From assembly GCF_038967635.1 (NCBI RefSeq), contig NZ_CP152413.1, forward strand, positions 3,596,001 through 3,660,000: a stretch of 64,000 nt of DNA, in the 5' to 3' direction. The position numbers were made by a program, and so were the translations under genes. Source of the DNA: Bradyrhizobium sp. B124 (GTDB taxonomy: Bacteria > Pseudomonadota > Alphaproteobacteria > Rhizobiales > Xanthobacteraceae). The notes under the pieces were generated by a model. It saw nothing but the letters and a program-made list of their open reading frames with translations. It searched no databases and was not told where the DNA came from. Shown in pieces: positions 36,126 through 43,783 of this stretch; positions within the stretch are counted from its first letter, which is position 1, and each line of letters begins with the position of its first letter.

Positions 36126-36407
36126 ATGTTACGCATTTCGTTCGCGCTCTTGCTTGCGCTGCTCGTGTCACCAGTGCTGGCCGATGACAAGGGGGTCGAT
36201 CCCTCTGCCCTGCAAGCCTGCAAGCCTATCGGACAGTCTGCCAAAGGTGAGCTCATCTACGGCATGGACTGCGCAGCGCTCAAGCCGGAGAACAAGGTCG
36301 AGGTCCTGCCGAACATGCCTCCTACCAACATGAAGGACACCGTGATCCCAAAGTCTGGTGGGGCACAAAATCCAGAAAACACGCCCACAACAGGCGAAGT
36401 GAAATAG
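36126..36407 (+). CDS. Small secreted protein
   Basis: 93 residues from ATG 36126 (GCCGGAGGAGCCC upstream). Signal peptide MLRISFALLLALLVSPVLA, then DDKGVDPSALQACKPIGQSA, a two-Cys core (LQACKPI and YGMDCAAL) and a Pro/Thr-rich tail. Periplasmic; role unknown. EcfG-like promoter upstream. Confidence 0.65.
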   Translation: MLRISFALLLALLVSPVLADDKGVDPSALQACKPIGQSAKGELIYGMDCAALKPENKVEVLPNMPPTNMKDTVIPKSGGAQNPENTPTTGEVK

Positions 36408-36448
36408 GTGTGCCGCCTATGCGCCACGTTGAAGGCGGCTGGAAGATT

Positions 36449-36604
36449 ATGCGACGGAGTGCGGAGGAGGAACGGAAGCTCCTCGAAATCAGAAAGCAGG
36501 GTAAAACCTTGCGTGAGATCGCGCAGAGGCTCGGGCGCACCGAAGCAACATGTGAAGGCAGACTCCGCAAGTTCACTGCGGCTCGTCTGATGGCGAAGCT
36601 CTAG
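36449..36604 (+). CDS. Small helix-turn-helix protein
   Basis: 51 residues from ATG 36449: RRSAEEERKLLEIRKQGKTL, then REIAQRLGRTEATCEGRLRK. The GKTLREIAQRLGRTEATCEG segment is a sigma-region-4 or resolvase-type helix-turn-helix. No other domain. It ends where the convergent ligase fragment ends. Confidence 0.55.
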   Translation: MRRSAEEERKLLEIRKQGKTLREIAQRLGRTEATCEGRLRKFTAARLMAKL

Positions 36605-36955
36605 CCTTTGAAATCATCTCGCAAGCCCCTGAAGAAAGGGGGCCGGAGCTTGCCCTCCGCGGACTTCGCTCGGTACTCGACCTCAGCAAGCAGCTCGGGC
36701 TCAATCCAGATGCCCGTGTAGGCGATGCGACGAGTGTAAGGCTGGGTTTTGCGGATCAACGGCGTGAGTTTCTCGCGAAGATCAGCGGCCGACGCCTTGT
36801 CGAACCCGTGATCCACCTTTCCCGCGTAAATCAGCTCGTCGCCCTTTCGACGATGTAGATGCCGTCCCACTTCGTGCCGTCGAGCGAGAAGCCCGCGATG
36901 GTCAGCGTCTCCCGCTGTGCACACGTCACCTTGACCCAATCACGACTATGTCCGG
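36601..36955 (-). pseudogene. LigD-type DNA ligase, C-terminal fragment
   Basis: Leftward: DWVKVTCAQRETLTIAGFSL in one frame (motif V, Lys present), then after a shift near 36855 KGDELIYAGKVDHGFDKASA, LTPLIRKTQPYTRRIAY and WIEPELLAEVEYRAKSAEGK to the stop at 36601. About 115 residues of the OB-fold domain; the adenylation domain is absent. Very similar to the fragments at 3.0, 47.5-47.9 and 58.7-59.0 kb. Confidence 0.85.
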
Positions 36956-37234
36956 TCGGATATCGGCTACCCACGCGTCGTTAAGCGTCAGAATTCATCC
37001 GTTCGGATTGAATTTTGGTCCTAACATCCAGCGAGAAATGAATTCCCTATGCCATGAACGAAAGCGCTGCATCAGGCCACCCGGCGGGAAATGTAGCCGA
37101 CGGTCAGTGGTCGGCGGTCGGCGTGGCTGTTAGGGAACCGAAACAAAAAGTCAGACTGAGAGGTCCTTATTCAGTAGGCTCCCCTCCTGGACGCGTTCTA
37201 ACCTCGTCTTTTATTCGGCACGTAGGTGAGGAAT

Positions 37235-37570
37235 ATGTCCTTTGACCCGATGGCCGCTGCGGTTGATTGGCTGGATGCCTACCGCGCTGGCGAGCTTGAA
37301 GAAATCCTTGGCATGTATGCCGATGATGCTGTGATCTACTGCGATTGTGGAGGCCACAAGACGCTGACCGGTAGGGAAGCGATCCGCGCTTACTGGATCG
37401 ACAGCCTTAAGCGTTATCCGGCCTTCGCACTGGACAACCTGAAGCCAAAATGCAACGAAATCATGATTTCGTATATAACCACCAACGGCTTAGTCTGCGC
37501 GATTCTAACTTTCACTGCATCGGGGCAGATTAAAACTGTTAGCTGCGGTCCCGCGAATTGCGCGGTTTAA
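37235..37570 (+). CDS. SnoaL-like (NTF2 fold) protein
   Basis: 111 residues from ATG 37235 with AGGTGAGG upstream. AAAVDWLDAYRAGELEEILG, MYADDAVIYCDCGGHKTLTG, EAIRAYWIDSLKRYPAF: the cone-fold pattern of SnoaL-like proteins, which serve as small hydrolases, isomerases or binding proteins. No catalytic identity can be assigned. It ends overlapping the convergent 54-residue gene. Confidence 0.75.
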   Translation: MSFDPMAAAVDWLDAYRAGELEEILGMYADDAVIYCDCGGHKTLTGREAIRAYWIDSLKRYPAFALDNLKPKCNEIMISYITTNGLVCAILTFTASGQIKTVSCGPANCAV

Positions 37571-37731
37571 TTTTTCGCAGAGTTCCTCAGCGCCCGCAGG
37601 GTTTGCAGTAGCTCCGCTTCTAGGTCGCGGATGTGCTCAGCCGTGGGGCCCTCAATATACTCTTTCGCGAGTTCGCGGCAGCGCAGAAGCTTCCGTTCGA
37701 TCGCCGCCACATTCCTTAGATTCTCGTCCAT
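37567..37731 (-). CDS. 54-residue helical protein
   Basis: ATG 37731: MDENLRNVAAIERKLLRCRE, then LAKEYIEGPTAEHIRDLEAE and LLQTLRALRNSAKN. Two amphipathic helices with a Gly-Pro turn, the same plan as the other hairpin proteins of this window. Its TAA overlaps the stop of the convergent SnoaL-like gene. Confidence 0.6.
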   Translation of the reverse strand: MDENLRNVAAIERKLLRCRELAKEYIEGPTAEHIRDLEAELLQTLRALRNSAKN

Positions 37732-37826
37732 ATTGCTTTAGACGCGACATCTGCGCGATTGTTCAGTTAAATCCGCTCTGAACGGGCGCAGCGGCTTGAA
37801 TCATGACGCCTCAGCGGCAAGACATT

Positions 37827-37859
37827 ACGGCCTCAGCGTGGGGAAAACGCTGAGGCCGT
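37827..37859. terminator. 13-bp perfect hairpin, repeated type
   Basis: ACGGCCTCAGCGT (37827-37839), loop GGGGAAA, ACGCTGAGGCCGT (37847-37859). A nearly identical stem occurs at 51911-51941, so this may be a mobile or conserved terminator unit rather than a random one. Confidence 0.6.
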
Positions 37860-38475
37860 GTGCTTCCTATGCTGTCGTTGTCCGCCCGTTGCCACTAAAA
37901 GACGGACTTCTGGGTCTAAACAATTTCGTTCAATCAAAGGCCGAGCGCCCAGTCGCCACATCATCGATGTCAGGTCAGGTTCCCAAATCACATATGTGAA
38001 TCACTAATCCTTTATTGCCACTTTTTCCCGGGTTCTTCATTTCATTTTCCTAAGTTCCGGTTCGCCTGCATCAGCGTTTTTGCGCGCGATTGAAGACCTT
38101 GCCGGAAATGCCGCCGCTCGCCATGCAGCACGCTCGCCGCTGTAAGAGCGAACGGCTCCCATTGAAGGCCGAAGGCGAGGACCACCGGTCCATGGGACTT
38201 TACAACCAACCGGCCTAATCATTGCTCCAGTACACATACGCTTGACCAACGTCTTGCCTTCGATCCTTTGCGACACTCAATTCCTAGCGGCTCCCCGACC
38301 ATCCGATTCAGGCAGATGACTAGGTGCGTCATGGCTTCGTAGCACCACCCCACACCTCTCTCCGGCGGCGACCGCAAGGCGCTGACGAAAGAACTGGCGC
38401 GCGCCCGCGCGGTGACGACCATCCTCGCCATCCGCTCGGCCGAGAAGCGCGCGGCCGGCGAAGCCCTGATCCGCG
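37860..38475. other. Mostly gene-free stretch
   Basis: No supported gene until 38343, where an open frame (KALTKELARARAVTTILAIR, then AEKRAAGEALIRDG) runs over the start of the next gene. It looks weakly protein-like and may be the tail of a lost phage gene. 37870-38340 shows nothing. Confidence 0.35.
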
Positions 38476-38781
38476 ATGGCCGACGACCTCCTGTGCCGGA
38501 GCTGGAACGAGAGGATGTGGGCCGATGGCGGTCCGATCGATCCATCGCCCTCGATCGACCAGGCCGTCAACGCTGGTCATCCGTGGCTCAAGATTAAGTG
38601 CTCGCGGTGCAAGACGCCTCGCGCAGTTGACCTCGCCGCGCTTCCCCACCATGTCGCCACGACATTCGTTCACGACCTCGCTGGCCGGCTGCGGTGCCAG
38701 AAGTGCCGCAAGGCAGGAAAGCGCCCGGCCGCCGAGCTGCTGCAGCTTTGGCAACGCTCGCCAATTGGAGATGAGAGGTGA
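38476..38781 (+). CDS. Phage-type zinc-finger protein
   Basis: 101 residues from ATG 38476. SIDQAVNAGHPWLKIKCSRC, KTPRAVDLAALPHH, HDLAGRLRCQKCRKAGKRPA: two CxxC knuckles. Found in phage-like and plasmid-like regions of Bradyrhizobium. Its TGA overlaps the GTG of the next gene, so it opens a three-gene translationally coupled unit ending at the terminator at 39504-39528. Confidence 0.65.
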   Translation: MADDLLCRSWNERMWADGGPIDPSPSIDQAVNAGHPWLKIKCSRCKTPRAVDLAALPHHVATTFVHDLAGRLRCQKCRKAGKRPAAELLQLWQRSPIGDER

Positions 38782-39236
38782 CGGAGCTGACGCGCCGGCG
38801 CGACAAGGAGTTGGCTCGGGAGAAATGGAACATCTTCCACGGCGACGTATGCATCGGCGCGATCGGGCTGCGAGCCGGTGTGCCGAACCACGCCGATCAA
38901 TGGGAATGGAAGTGCGGCTTCCATCCTGGTTGCGACAGGACGACCGGCGGACCGACCGGGACCTTTGAGCAGGCTCGCGCGGCGTTCGAGGCCAAATGGC
39001 AGCAGCTGCTGCCGACCCTGACCGAGGCAGACTTCCAGGCCTGCCGAGACCAGCGCGACTGGACCGAGCGCAAGCAGGCGATGTGGGAACGCGGCGAGAA
39101 ACTGCCTTCTCAACAGCCGTCGTCGCTAATGCGCTGTCCCTGCGGCGCGATGTTTGATAGCCACCGGCCGGCCGAGAGCCACGTGCACCGCCAGCACATC
39201 TATGCCGCTCAGAAGAGAGATGGAATTCGCCGATGA
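38778..39236 (+). CDS. Phage-type Cys/His protein
   Basis: 152 residues from GTG 38778. WNIFHGDVCIGAIGLRAGVP, NHADQWEWKCGFHPGCD, then GTFEQARAAFEAKWQQLLP, the pattern of a short fold known from rhizobial phage regions; the C-terminus carries CPCGAMFDSHRPAESHVHRQ, a C2H2-like zinc finger. Start and end overlap both neighbours (GTGA, ATGA). Role unknown. Confidence 0.65.
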   Translation: MTELTRRRDKELAREKWNIFHGDVCIGAIGLRAGVPNHADQWEWKCGFHPGCDRTTGGPTGTFEQARAAFEAKWQQLLPTLTEADFQACRDQRDWTERKQAMWERGEKLPSQQPSSLMRCPCGAMFDSHRPAESHVHRQHIYAAQKRDGIRR

Positions 39237-39499
39237 AACTGAAGGAAGAGCGGCCATGGGCCGACCCCGAGAAAGCTGCCCGCAGGATCATGGAGCACGC
39301 CAAGGCATTCGTGCCGATCCAGGACGGCAGGATCTACATCGAGAAGATCAACTATCCCTTCATCGACAAGGACGGCGCGTCGCCGGCCGAGTATGGCGCA
39401 GGCCTCAAATATTGTCTCGACCATGGTTGGTTGACCCGTCACGAGAGCGGCACCTACGTGAAGATCCTGGAGCCTGGCAGCGCGCTCTTCGCCCCATGA
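39233..39499 (+). CDS. Small phage-type hypothetical protein
   Basis: 88 residues, ATG overlapping the previous TGA. KLKEERPWADPEKAARRIME, GRIYIEKINYPFIDKDGASP, AEYGAGLKYCLDHGWLTRHE: mixed helix-strand small protein with a winged-helix-like end. Third gene of the coupled unit; a terminator follows immediately. Confidence 0.6.
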   Translation: MKLKEERPWADPEKAARRIMEHAKAFVPIQDGRIYIEKINYPFIDKDGASPAEYGAGLKYCLDHGWLTRHESGTYVKILEPGSALFAP

Positions 39500-39503
39500 A
39501 AAA

Positions 39504-39528
39504 GGGGCCGCCTAACGCCAGCGGCCCC
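39504..39528 (+). terminator. Hairpin terminator of the phage-type unit
   Basis: GGGGCCGC (39504-39511) pairs with GCGGCCCC (39521-39528) around CTAACGCCA; placed 5 bp after the stop at 39499. Confidence 0.7.
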
Positions 39529-39688
39529 TCCCGGAAAATGAAAACTGATCTTGATGAAATTGCCCGGTATCAAGACGTTAGCGTGCTTTGCCTCAAACGC
39601 AGATTCACCGTTTTCGCGCTTGACGAGCTAGAATCAACTTCTAAATGGGTCCCGTATTCTACCCGCGAGAATTGCAGGGAATCTCTCG

Positions 39689-39904
39689 ATGAAAGAAATG
39701 CAAACGCACTTGGAGAAGCTTCGTGTCGAGGCGGAAGAGTGTGAGCTGATCAGCAAGCTGGCGACGAATACGATCAAGAAGGAATTGTTCGCCAAGCTGG
39801 CGGCACAGCACCGCACACTAGCCGATGACGTCGAGCGCACCATGAAGGACATAGGAACTTTGCGTTCTCTCCCGGATTACAGCCCCGTTCCCGTAAGGAA
39901 CTAG
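39689..39904 (+). CDS. 71-residue helical protein
   Basis: ATG 39689: MKEMQTHLEKLRVEAEECEL, then ISKLATNTIKKELFAKLAAQ, HRTLADDVERTMKDI and a short Pro tail. Two long amphipathic helices; related in plan to the hairpin family. Precedes by 18 bp the family copy at 39923, likely one transcript. Confidence 0.6.
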   Translation: MKEMQTHLEKLRVEAEECELISKLATNTIKKELFAKLAAQHRTLADDVERTMKDIGTLRSLPDYSPVPVRN

Positions 39905-39922
39905 ACGAGGGAAAGGGTCATA

Positions 39923-40126
39923 ATGGGCCAAATTCGACGCCGGGTCGTCCCCACGAATTCACTTGAAGCGCGGCTTGTAGAGCGAGCTAAAGAGTTACGC
40001 GAACAGGCCGCCGCACTCGCCCCAGGTATCGAGAAAGAGGCCCTGTTGAAGCTGGCTCAGCAAGCTGAAGCTGGCGCTAGCATGACTGGATGGCTGCGCG
40101 GTCCCGCGTTTCAGTCCTCAACATGA
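39923..40126 (+). CDS. Short helical-hairpin protein (family copy)
   Basis: 67 residues from ATG 39923: MGQIRRRVVPTNSLEARLVE, RAKELREQAAALAPGIEKEA, LLKLAQQAEAGASMTGWLRG. Closest to the N-terminal half of the chimera at 3281-3739 (MGQxRRxVxxTxxLxxRLxE) and similar to 18303 and 23292. Its TGA overlaps the ATG of the next 33-residue membrane peptide. Confidence 0.7.
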   Translation: MGQIRRRVVPTNSLEARLVERAKELREQAAALAPGIEKEALLKLAQQAEAGASMTGWLRGPAFQSST

Positions 40127-40224
40127 ACCGATCAGCGAAGCCAAGTGCCGCGCTAAAGCTGGCAGCCGGTGCGTCTGTTTTGCTCGCCCTGCTGCTCATG
40201 GGTTTTATTTTTACTGCGTTCTAA
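40123..40224 (+). CDS. 33-residue membrane peptide
   Basis: ATGA overlap with the hairpin gene: MNRSAKPSAALKLAAGASVL then LALLLMGFIFTAF. Short basic head and one strongly hydrophobic helix. Coupling to the hairpin gene suggests that the two products work together; that is inference. Confidence 0.5.
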   Translation: MNRSAKPSAALKLAAGASVLLALLLMGFIFTAF

Positions 40225-40294
40225 CGCGCGCTTCGGTGTCGCTGCGGTGCGCGCCGGCCGACACGAGAACAAGCTGCGCGACGAGGACGAAACA

Positions 40295-40600
40295 TCAGTG
40301 CTTGACGTGAATGTCGACGAAGTTGGTCACGACCCAGCCGACGCCGCCGCTCAGACCGACAGCGACCCAATAGAGCCAACGGCTGGCATTGCGCACGCCG
40401 GTCGCCTGCACTTGGACATTCTGGACGGCTTGGACGTCGGCTTCATGTCGGCGATGTCCTTGGTCGCCGTCGCGACCTGCGCGCCCATCGCGGTCATGTC
40501 GGCCCGCAGGTCGTCAACTATGCGCAGGCCGAGCTTATTGAAGCCGGCGGCGTCACGGTTAAAGGCGATCGAAAGAATGACGCCTCGCCTTTGCCATCCG
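40295..40600 (-). pseudogene. Holin-like phage membrane protein, frameshifted
   Basis: Leftward frame reads FNRDAAGFNKLGLRIVDDLR and ADMTAMGAQVATATKDIADM; after a shift near 40425 the next frame reads ADVQAVQNVQVQATGVRNAS, RWLYWVAVGLSGGVGWVVTN to TGA 40295-40297. Coiled-coil followed by a membrane helix, as in small phage holin or spanin-like proteins. It lies just downstream of the lysozyme-like gene, as a lysis module would. Confidence 0.5.
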
Positions 40601-40646
40601 GCGAGAGCTCGTCGAAACCAGGCCGCAGCCGCCGACAGATCGCCAG

Positions 40647-41018
40647 TTAGCGCGGCACGTCATGGCTTGAGAACATCTCGAGCGCGACGGCCCACGGGAT
40701 ATCGACGACCCCGCGCAGCTTGCGCGCCCGCCCGGCCGCGGCCGGCCCCGTGACGCCACAGCACCTCACCAGCGCCTTGAGCATCACGTCCGGGATCTTG
40801 CCGGACCATTCGGCCAGGAACTGCTGCCACGTCGTCTGGCCGACGTCATAGCCGCAGCCGATCGTGACGCCGGACTGTTCCCCGGGCCACGTCGGCCAGC
40901 GCAGACGCTTTGAATACCAGGCCTCGCTGGTTACCTCCGCCGAGACGATCAGGTCGAAGGCCGCACGCGAGATCCCGTGCAAATCGGTAGCGCTCGCAGA
41001 AGCCACTGCGTTGGTCAT
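40647..41018 (-). CDS. Phage lysozyme-like protein, probably C-terminally truncated
   Basis: 123 residues from ATG 41018. ISRAAFDLIVSAEVTSEAWY (catalytic-type Glu), SGVTIGCGYDVGQTTWQQFL, DWSGKIP-like and VVDIPWAVALEMFSSHDVPR resemble a phage endolysin-like family found in rhizobial prophages, which normally continues for another 70 or so residues. Here the frame stops after DVPR, so it may be cut short. Probably a relic of a prophage lysis cassette. Confidence 0.6.
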   Translation of the reverse strand: MTNAVASASATDLHGISRAAFDLIVSAEVTSEAWYSKRLRWPTWPGEQSGVTIGCGYDVGQTTWQQFLAEWSGKIPDVMLKALVRCCGVTGPAAAGRARKLRGVVDIPWAVALEMFSSHDVPR

Positions 41019-41103
41019 CTTGATAGTCCTTTTTGTGGAAGGAGTGGAGGAACGCCTCTGCGGAGCCGTCGTTAGCGGGAAAAGCCAAGCCCGAAAGAAA
41101 GCG

Positions 41104-41292
41104 ATGACGCCGAAGGAATGCAGAGACCGCGCCGAGCACTGCCGGCAGGCCAAAGCGACGATCGAGGACGACTTCACGCGGCGCTATCTGGCGGCCTTGG
41201 AGCAGAGCTACCGCGTCCTGGCCAATACCCAGGAAGCCGTGCGGCAAGCGTTAAAGGACTGGTCCGACCATAACGATCAAACAAAACAATAG
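41104..41292 (+). CDS. 62-residue helical protein
   Basis: ATG 41104: MTPKECRDRAEHCRQAKATI, EDDFTRRYLAALEQSYRVLA, NTQEAVRQALKDWSDHN. A recognised rhizobial small-protein type (xxECRxxAxxCRxxA... LxxLAxxYxxLA) and part of the helical-hairpin group in this window. Function unknown. Confidence 0.6.
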   Translation: MTPKECRDRAEHCRQAKATIEDDFTRRYLAALEQSYRVLANTQEAVRQALKDWSDHNDQTKQ

Positions 41293-41375
41293 CTTGCGCG
41301 CAAGAGCCTTTCAGGCAACAGGCGGATGTCGCAAATTAGCCCGACTCTCAACAAGCTCACAGCTGTCCGTCCATG

Positions 41376-41642
41376 TCAGAATGCATCTTTGAACCGCGCG
41401 ACATAATCGGGGCTCCCGTAGACCCACATAGGCTCGTCGCATTGGCTTGGGCCGTGGTCGGTCATACAAGCAGCGCTCCAAGGCGGAGCCGCGACCTCGC
41501 GCCCCACGGTTTCGAATGCCTGAGGGGGAATGTCGCCTTCGCGCGCTTGCGCCTGGCCTTCGTGCGTTCGCGCTTGAATGGTGGCCGGCGTAGCTAGTGG
41601 GGCGACGAGTAGCAGTGCTGCCAGAAGATAGTTCGTCCTCAT
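41376..41642 (-). CDS. Secreted small protein with two Cys
   Basis: 88 residues from ATG 41642. Signal peptide MRTNYLLAALLLVAPLATPA, then TIQARTHEGQAQAREGDIPP, and WSAACMTDHGPSQCDEPMWV, YGSPDYVARFKDAF. Intact. The Cys pair may form a disulphide in the periplasm. Role unknown. Confidence 0.6.
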   Translation of the reverse strand: MRTNYLLAALLLVAPLATPATIQARTHEGQAQAREGDIPPQAFETVGREVAAPPWSAACMTDHGPSQCDEPMWVYGSPDYVARFKDAF

Positions 41643-41882
41643 CGTTCGGTCCTCGTTTGCGAATGGCTCGTCTCTCTTCGTCGTCAACACGAAATTTTCG
41701 TGGCGCTCGAAATCGGATCATCGAGTTACTGCCTGCGGTAATCAGAAAATCGCGACAGTCCATGGGACGACCACTAAATTTGCTTTTAAACCACTTAACG
41801 CCAACAGCCGTGACGAAAGCTGCTGCGCTGCCGTATCGCGAGCCCGCGCACGCGAGGCGCCAGCTCGTGGCAGCGTTCACGA

Positions 41883-42320
41883 TCAGTCAATTTGTTTGAA
41901 GCCAACGAGTACCCACAGAATACGCAGACTAGCACTCAATTTTTGTTGGCTCTGCCGGATTGCGGATTTACATCGAGCCACGACATCGAGCAACCAATTA
42001 GGCACAACATAAGATCCACGTTCGTGGCAACGTTCTGCTCGCGATTGTAACGTGATCATCGCAGTCGTCGACGTGGCTGGCATCCTCGACAAGGTGGGCC
42101 CGGCCAATGAATCGCAGGGCAGCCGGCAGAGGATCACGGCTTCGGCATTGTCGAGGGCTAGCGCTTTCATCACATGGCGGAGGCCCCCATGAGAGGACCA
42201 CTGCTTGGCACCAATCCCGCTATCAATCGTGAAGATGCGAAGGTCGATAAAATGATAAACTCGATCTGCCGGAGCTGCTGATCCCTGCGGAAATGTCGGC
42301 TCACCATTGACGGCCGCCAA
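41883..42320 (-). CDS. Weakly supported hypothetical protein
   Basis: 145 codons from ATG 42320; VYHFIDLRIFTIDSGIGAKQ, GGLRHVMKALALDNAEAVIL and WLLDVVARCKSAIRQSQQKL look protein-like, with a helical end. No family recognised and the middle is Arg/Ser-rich, so it could be a decayed gene. Confidence 0.35.
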   Translation of the reverse strand: MAAVNGEPTFPQGSAAPADRVYHFIDLRIFTIDSGIGAKQWSSHGGLRHVMKALALDNAEAVILCRLPCDSLAGPTLSRMPATSTTAMITLQSRAERCHERGSYVVPNWLLDVVARCKSAIRQSQQKLSASLRILWVLVGFKQID

Positions 42321-42366
42321 TCAGTTTACGCATTTGACCAAGGCGCGAGGCCGCATTCAATTCCCG

Positions 42367-42917
42367 TCAGAATCCTCCAGCAGTGAAGCCAAAGCGCTGA
42401 ACCACGTCATAGGCGCCCTTTGTGACCGGCACGGCATAGTTCGCTGTAAGCCAGCCGAATGGCGAGGCCAGGTCAGTCCGACGCCGACGGACGAGCGGAT
42501 GGCATTCTTGTTGGCGACCTGCAACGCGGTTCCGCCGAGCGTGTTCGCGCCGCTATAGCCAAAGACGCTGCCAGGATCGACGAAGGCCGACGCCGTGAGT
42601 CCGTATTCGTTGGGCACGCTAGGGATTCCGCTTTGCAGCTGCGCCGTCGTCGCTACCGCCGACATTGTCCATCGTGGTGCCGGGCGTTAGGTCGCGCGGA
42701 CCGAAGCGTTGGTCGCAAATCCGCGGACCATGATAGGCCCGCCGAAGAAACTGTTCATCAGCGGCACCTGCTGTCCGCCCCAACCGGTGATGTAGCCGCC
42801 TTGGGCGCGGACCAGGCCGGCGACGTCACTGCTGAGCGACTGGTAGTAGCGCACGTCCTGAGCGGTCCGCAGGAATTTGACATCGCCGCCGAGGCCGGCA
42901 AGATCCTGGATCATCAC
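42367..42917 (-). pseudogene. bamA: BamA-type outer membrane assembly protein, C-terminal barrel fragment
   Basis: Leftward frame GLVRAQGGYITGWGGQQVPL, MNSFFGGPIMVRGFA is the conserved barrel part of BamA with its (V)RGF motif. Frameshifts near 42715 and 42465 separate it from TAQLQSGIPSVPNEYGLTAS, FVDPGSVFGYSGAN, AIRSSVGVGLTW and NYAVPVTKGAYDVVQRFGF with the last-strand aromatic residue. POTRA domains are absent. An intact essential bamA must exist elsewhere, so this is a partial duplicate in decay. Confidence 0.85.
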
Positions 42918-43085
42918 CGGACGCGCCCGTAATCAGTCCGAGGCCCAGGACCCCGAGCAGCCGCGGCTTGCTCGATCCGACCGCCGGGCCATGCCAAGTT
43001 ACCGGGTTGTTCGATTTCGGAGTCCATGGTTGTCTCAATTGAGCTGCCGCCTCGATATGCATTTACCGAGGCGGCAGAAGCCGGT

Positions 43086-43631
43086 TCAGTATTTGAACTG
43101 CGGCATGGCCTTCAATTGGTCCTTGGTCGCGTTGTAGATGGCGTGGTCGGGATACCAATATCCGTTGGCCTTACGATCCTCCGCCGTCGTCGTCGCCGCG
43201 CCCGTGGTCGTGGCCGTACCGCTCGCGGCAGTGCGGGCCGTGCCATCGGCGTTCGTCGCCGGACGGTTCGTCGTGGACGTCGTGGTGCTTGCGGTCGTCG
43301 ACCGGGGCGGTTCGTTCGACCACCTCAGCTTGTCGTAGGCGACGGCCACGTAGTGTTCGCCCATGCCGAGGAAGCCGCCGACGCCCAGGACCACGTTCTC
43401 GACCTTGCCGGACTTGTCCAGGATGACATCATTGATGTCGCCGATCTTTTCATTGGCGTCGTTGTAGACGTTGACGCCGACAAGCTTGGAAGCCCGCCAT
43501 TCCCCTTCCTTGTGCGATGAGGCGGCGGCGATGCTGTCGGTTGCGGCGGTCTTGGTAGAGGGGGTTTGGGCCGATGCCGTGCACGTGAACAATGCCGTGG
43601 TCAGCAAGGCGGCGGCGAGATACTTGGTCAT
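43086..43631 (-). CDS. Secreted PRC-barrel protein
   Basis: 181 residues from ATG 43631. Signal peptide MTKYLAAALLTTALFTCTAS A-Q, then a PRC-barrel (WRASKLVGVNVYNDANEKIG, DINDVILDKSGKVENVVLG, GFLGMGEHYVAVAYDKLRW), a Thr/Ala-rich linker (STTASTTTSTTNRPATN) and a short C-terminal YPDHAIYNATKDQLKAMPQF. Periplasmic or envelope PRC protein of the photosynthetic-bacterial type. Upstream lie a 23-residue membrane peptide and a larger membrane protein on the same strand. Confidence 0.85.
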   Translation of the reverse strand: MTKYLAAALLTTALFTCTASAQTPSTKTAATDSIAAASSHKEGEWRASKLVGVNVYNDANEKIGDINDVILDKSGKVENVVLGVGGFLGMGEHYVAVAYDKLRWSNEPPRSTTASTTTSTTNRPATNADGTARTAASGTATTTGAATTTAEDRKANGYWYPDHAIYNATKDQLKAMPQFKY

Positions 43632-43685
43632 GTGTCCTCCATTCGTTTCAGTGGTTGATATTTAAGCTTGAGCAATCCGTCCCGC

Positions 43686-43757
43686 TCAGTGGTTCAGCAG
43701 CATGATGAGAATGATCAGCGGAATCGGAATTCCCACGAGCCAAAGCAAAATCGGCAT
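43686..43757 (-). CDS. 23-residue hydrophobic peptide
   Basis: MPILLWLVGIPIPLIILIML LNH, nearly all hydrophobic, with AGGAGAGACACC upstream. A very short membrane peptide type widespread in proteobacteria next to stress and envelope genes. It lies between the secreted PRC gene and the 285-residue membrane protein. Confidence 0.6.
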   Translation of the reverse strand: MPILLWLVGIPIPLIILIMLLNH

Positions 43758-43783
43758 GGTGTCTCTCCTTTCGTTTTCGAGGG

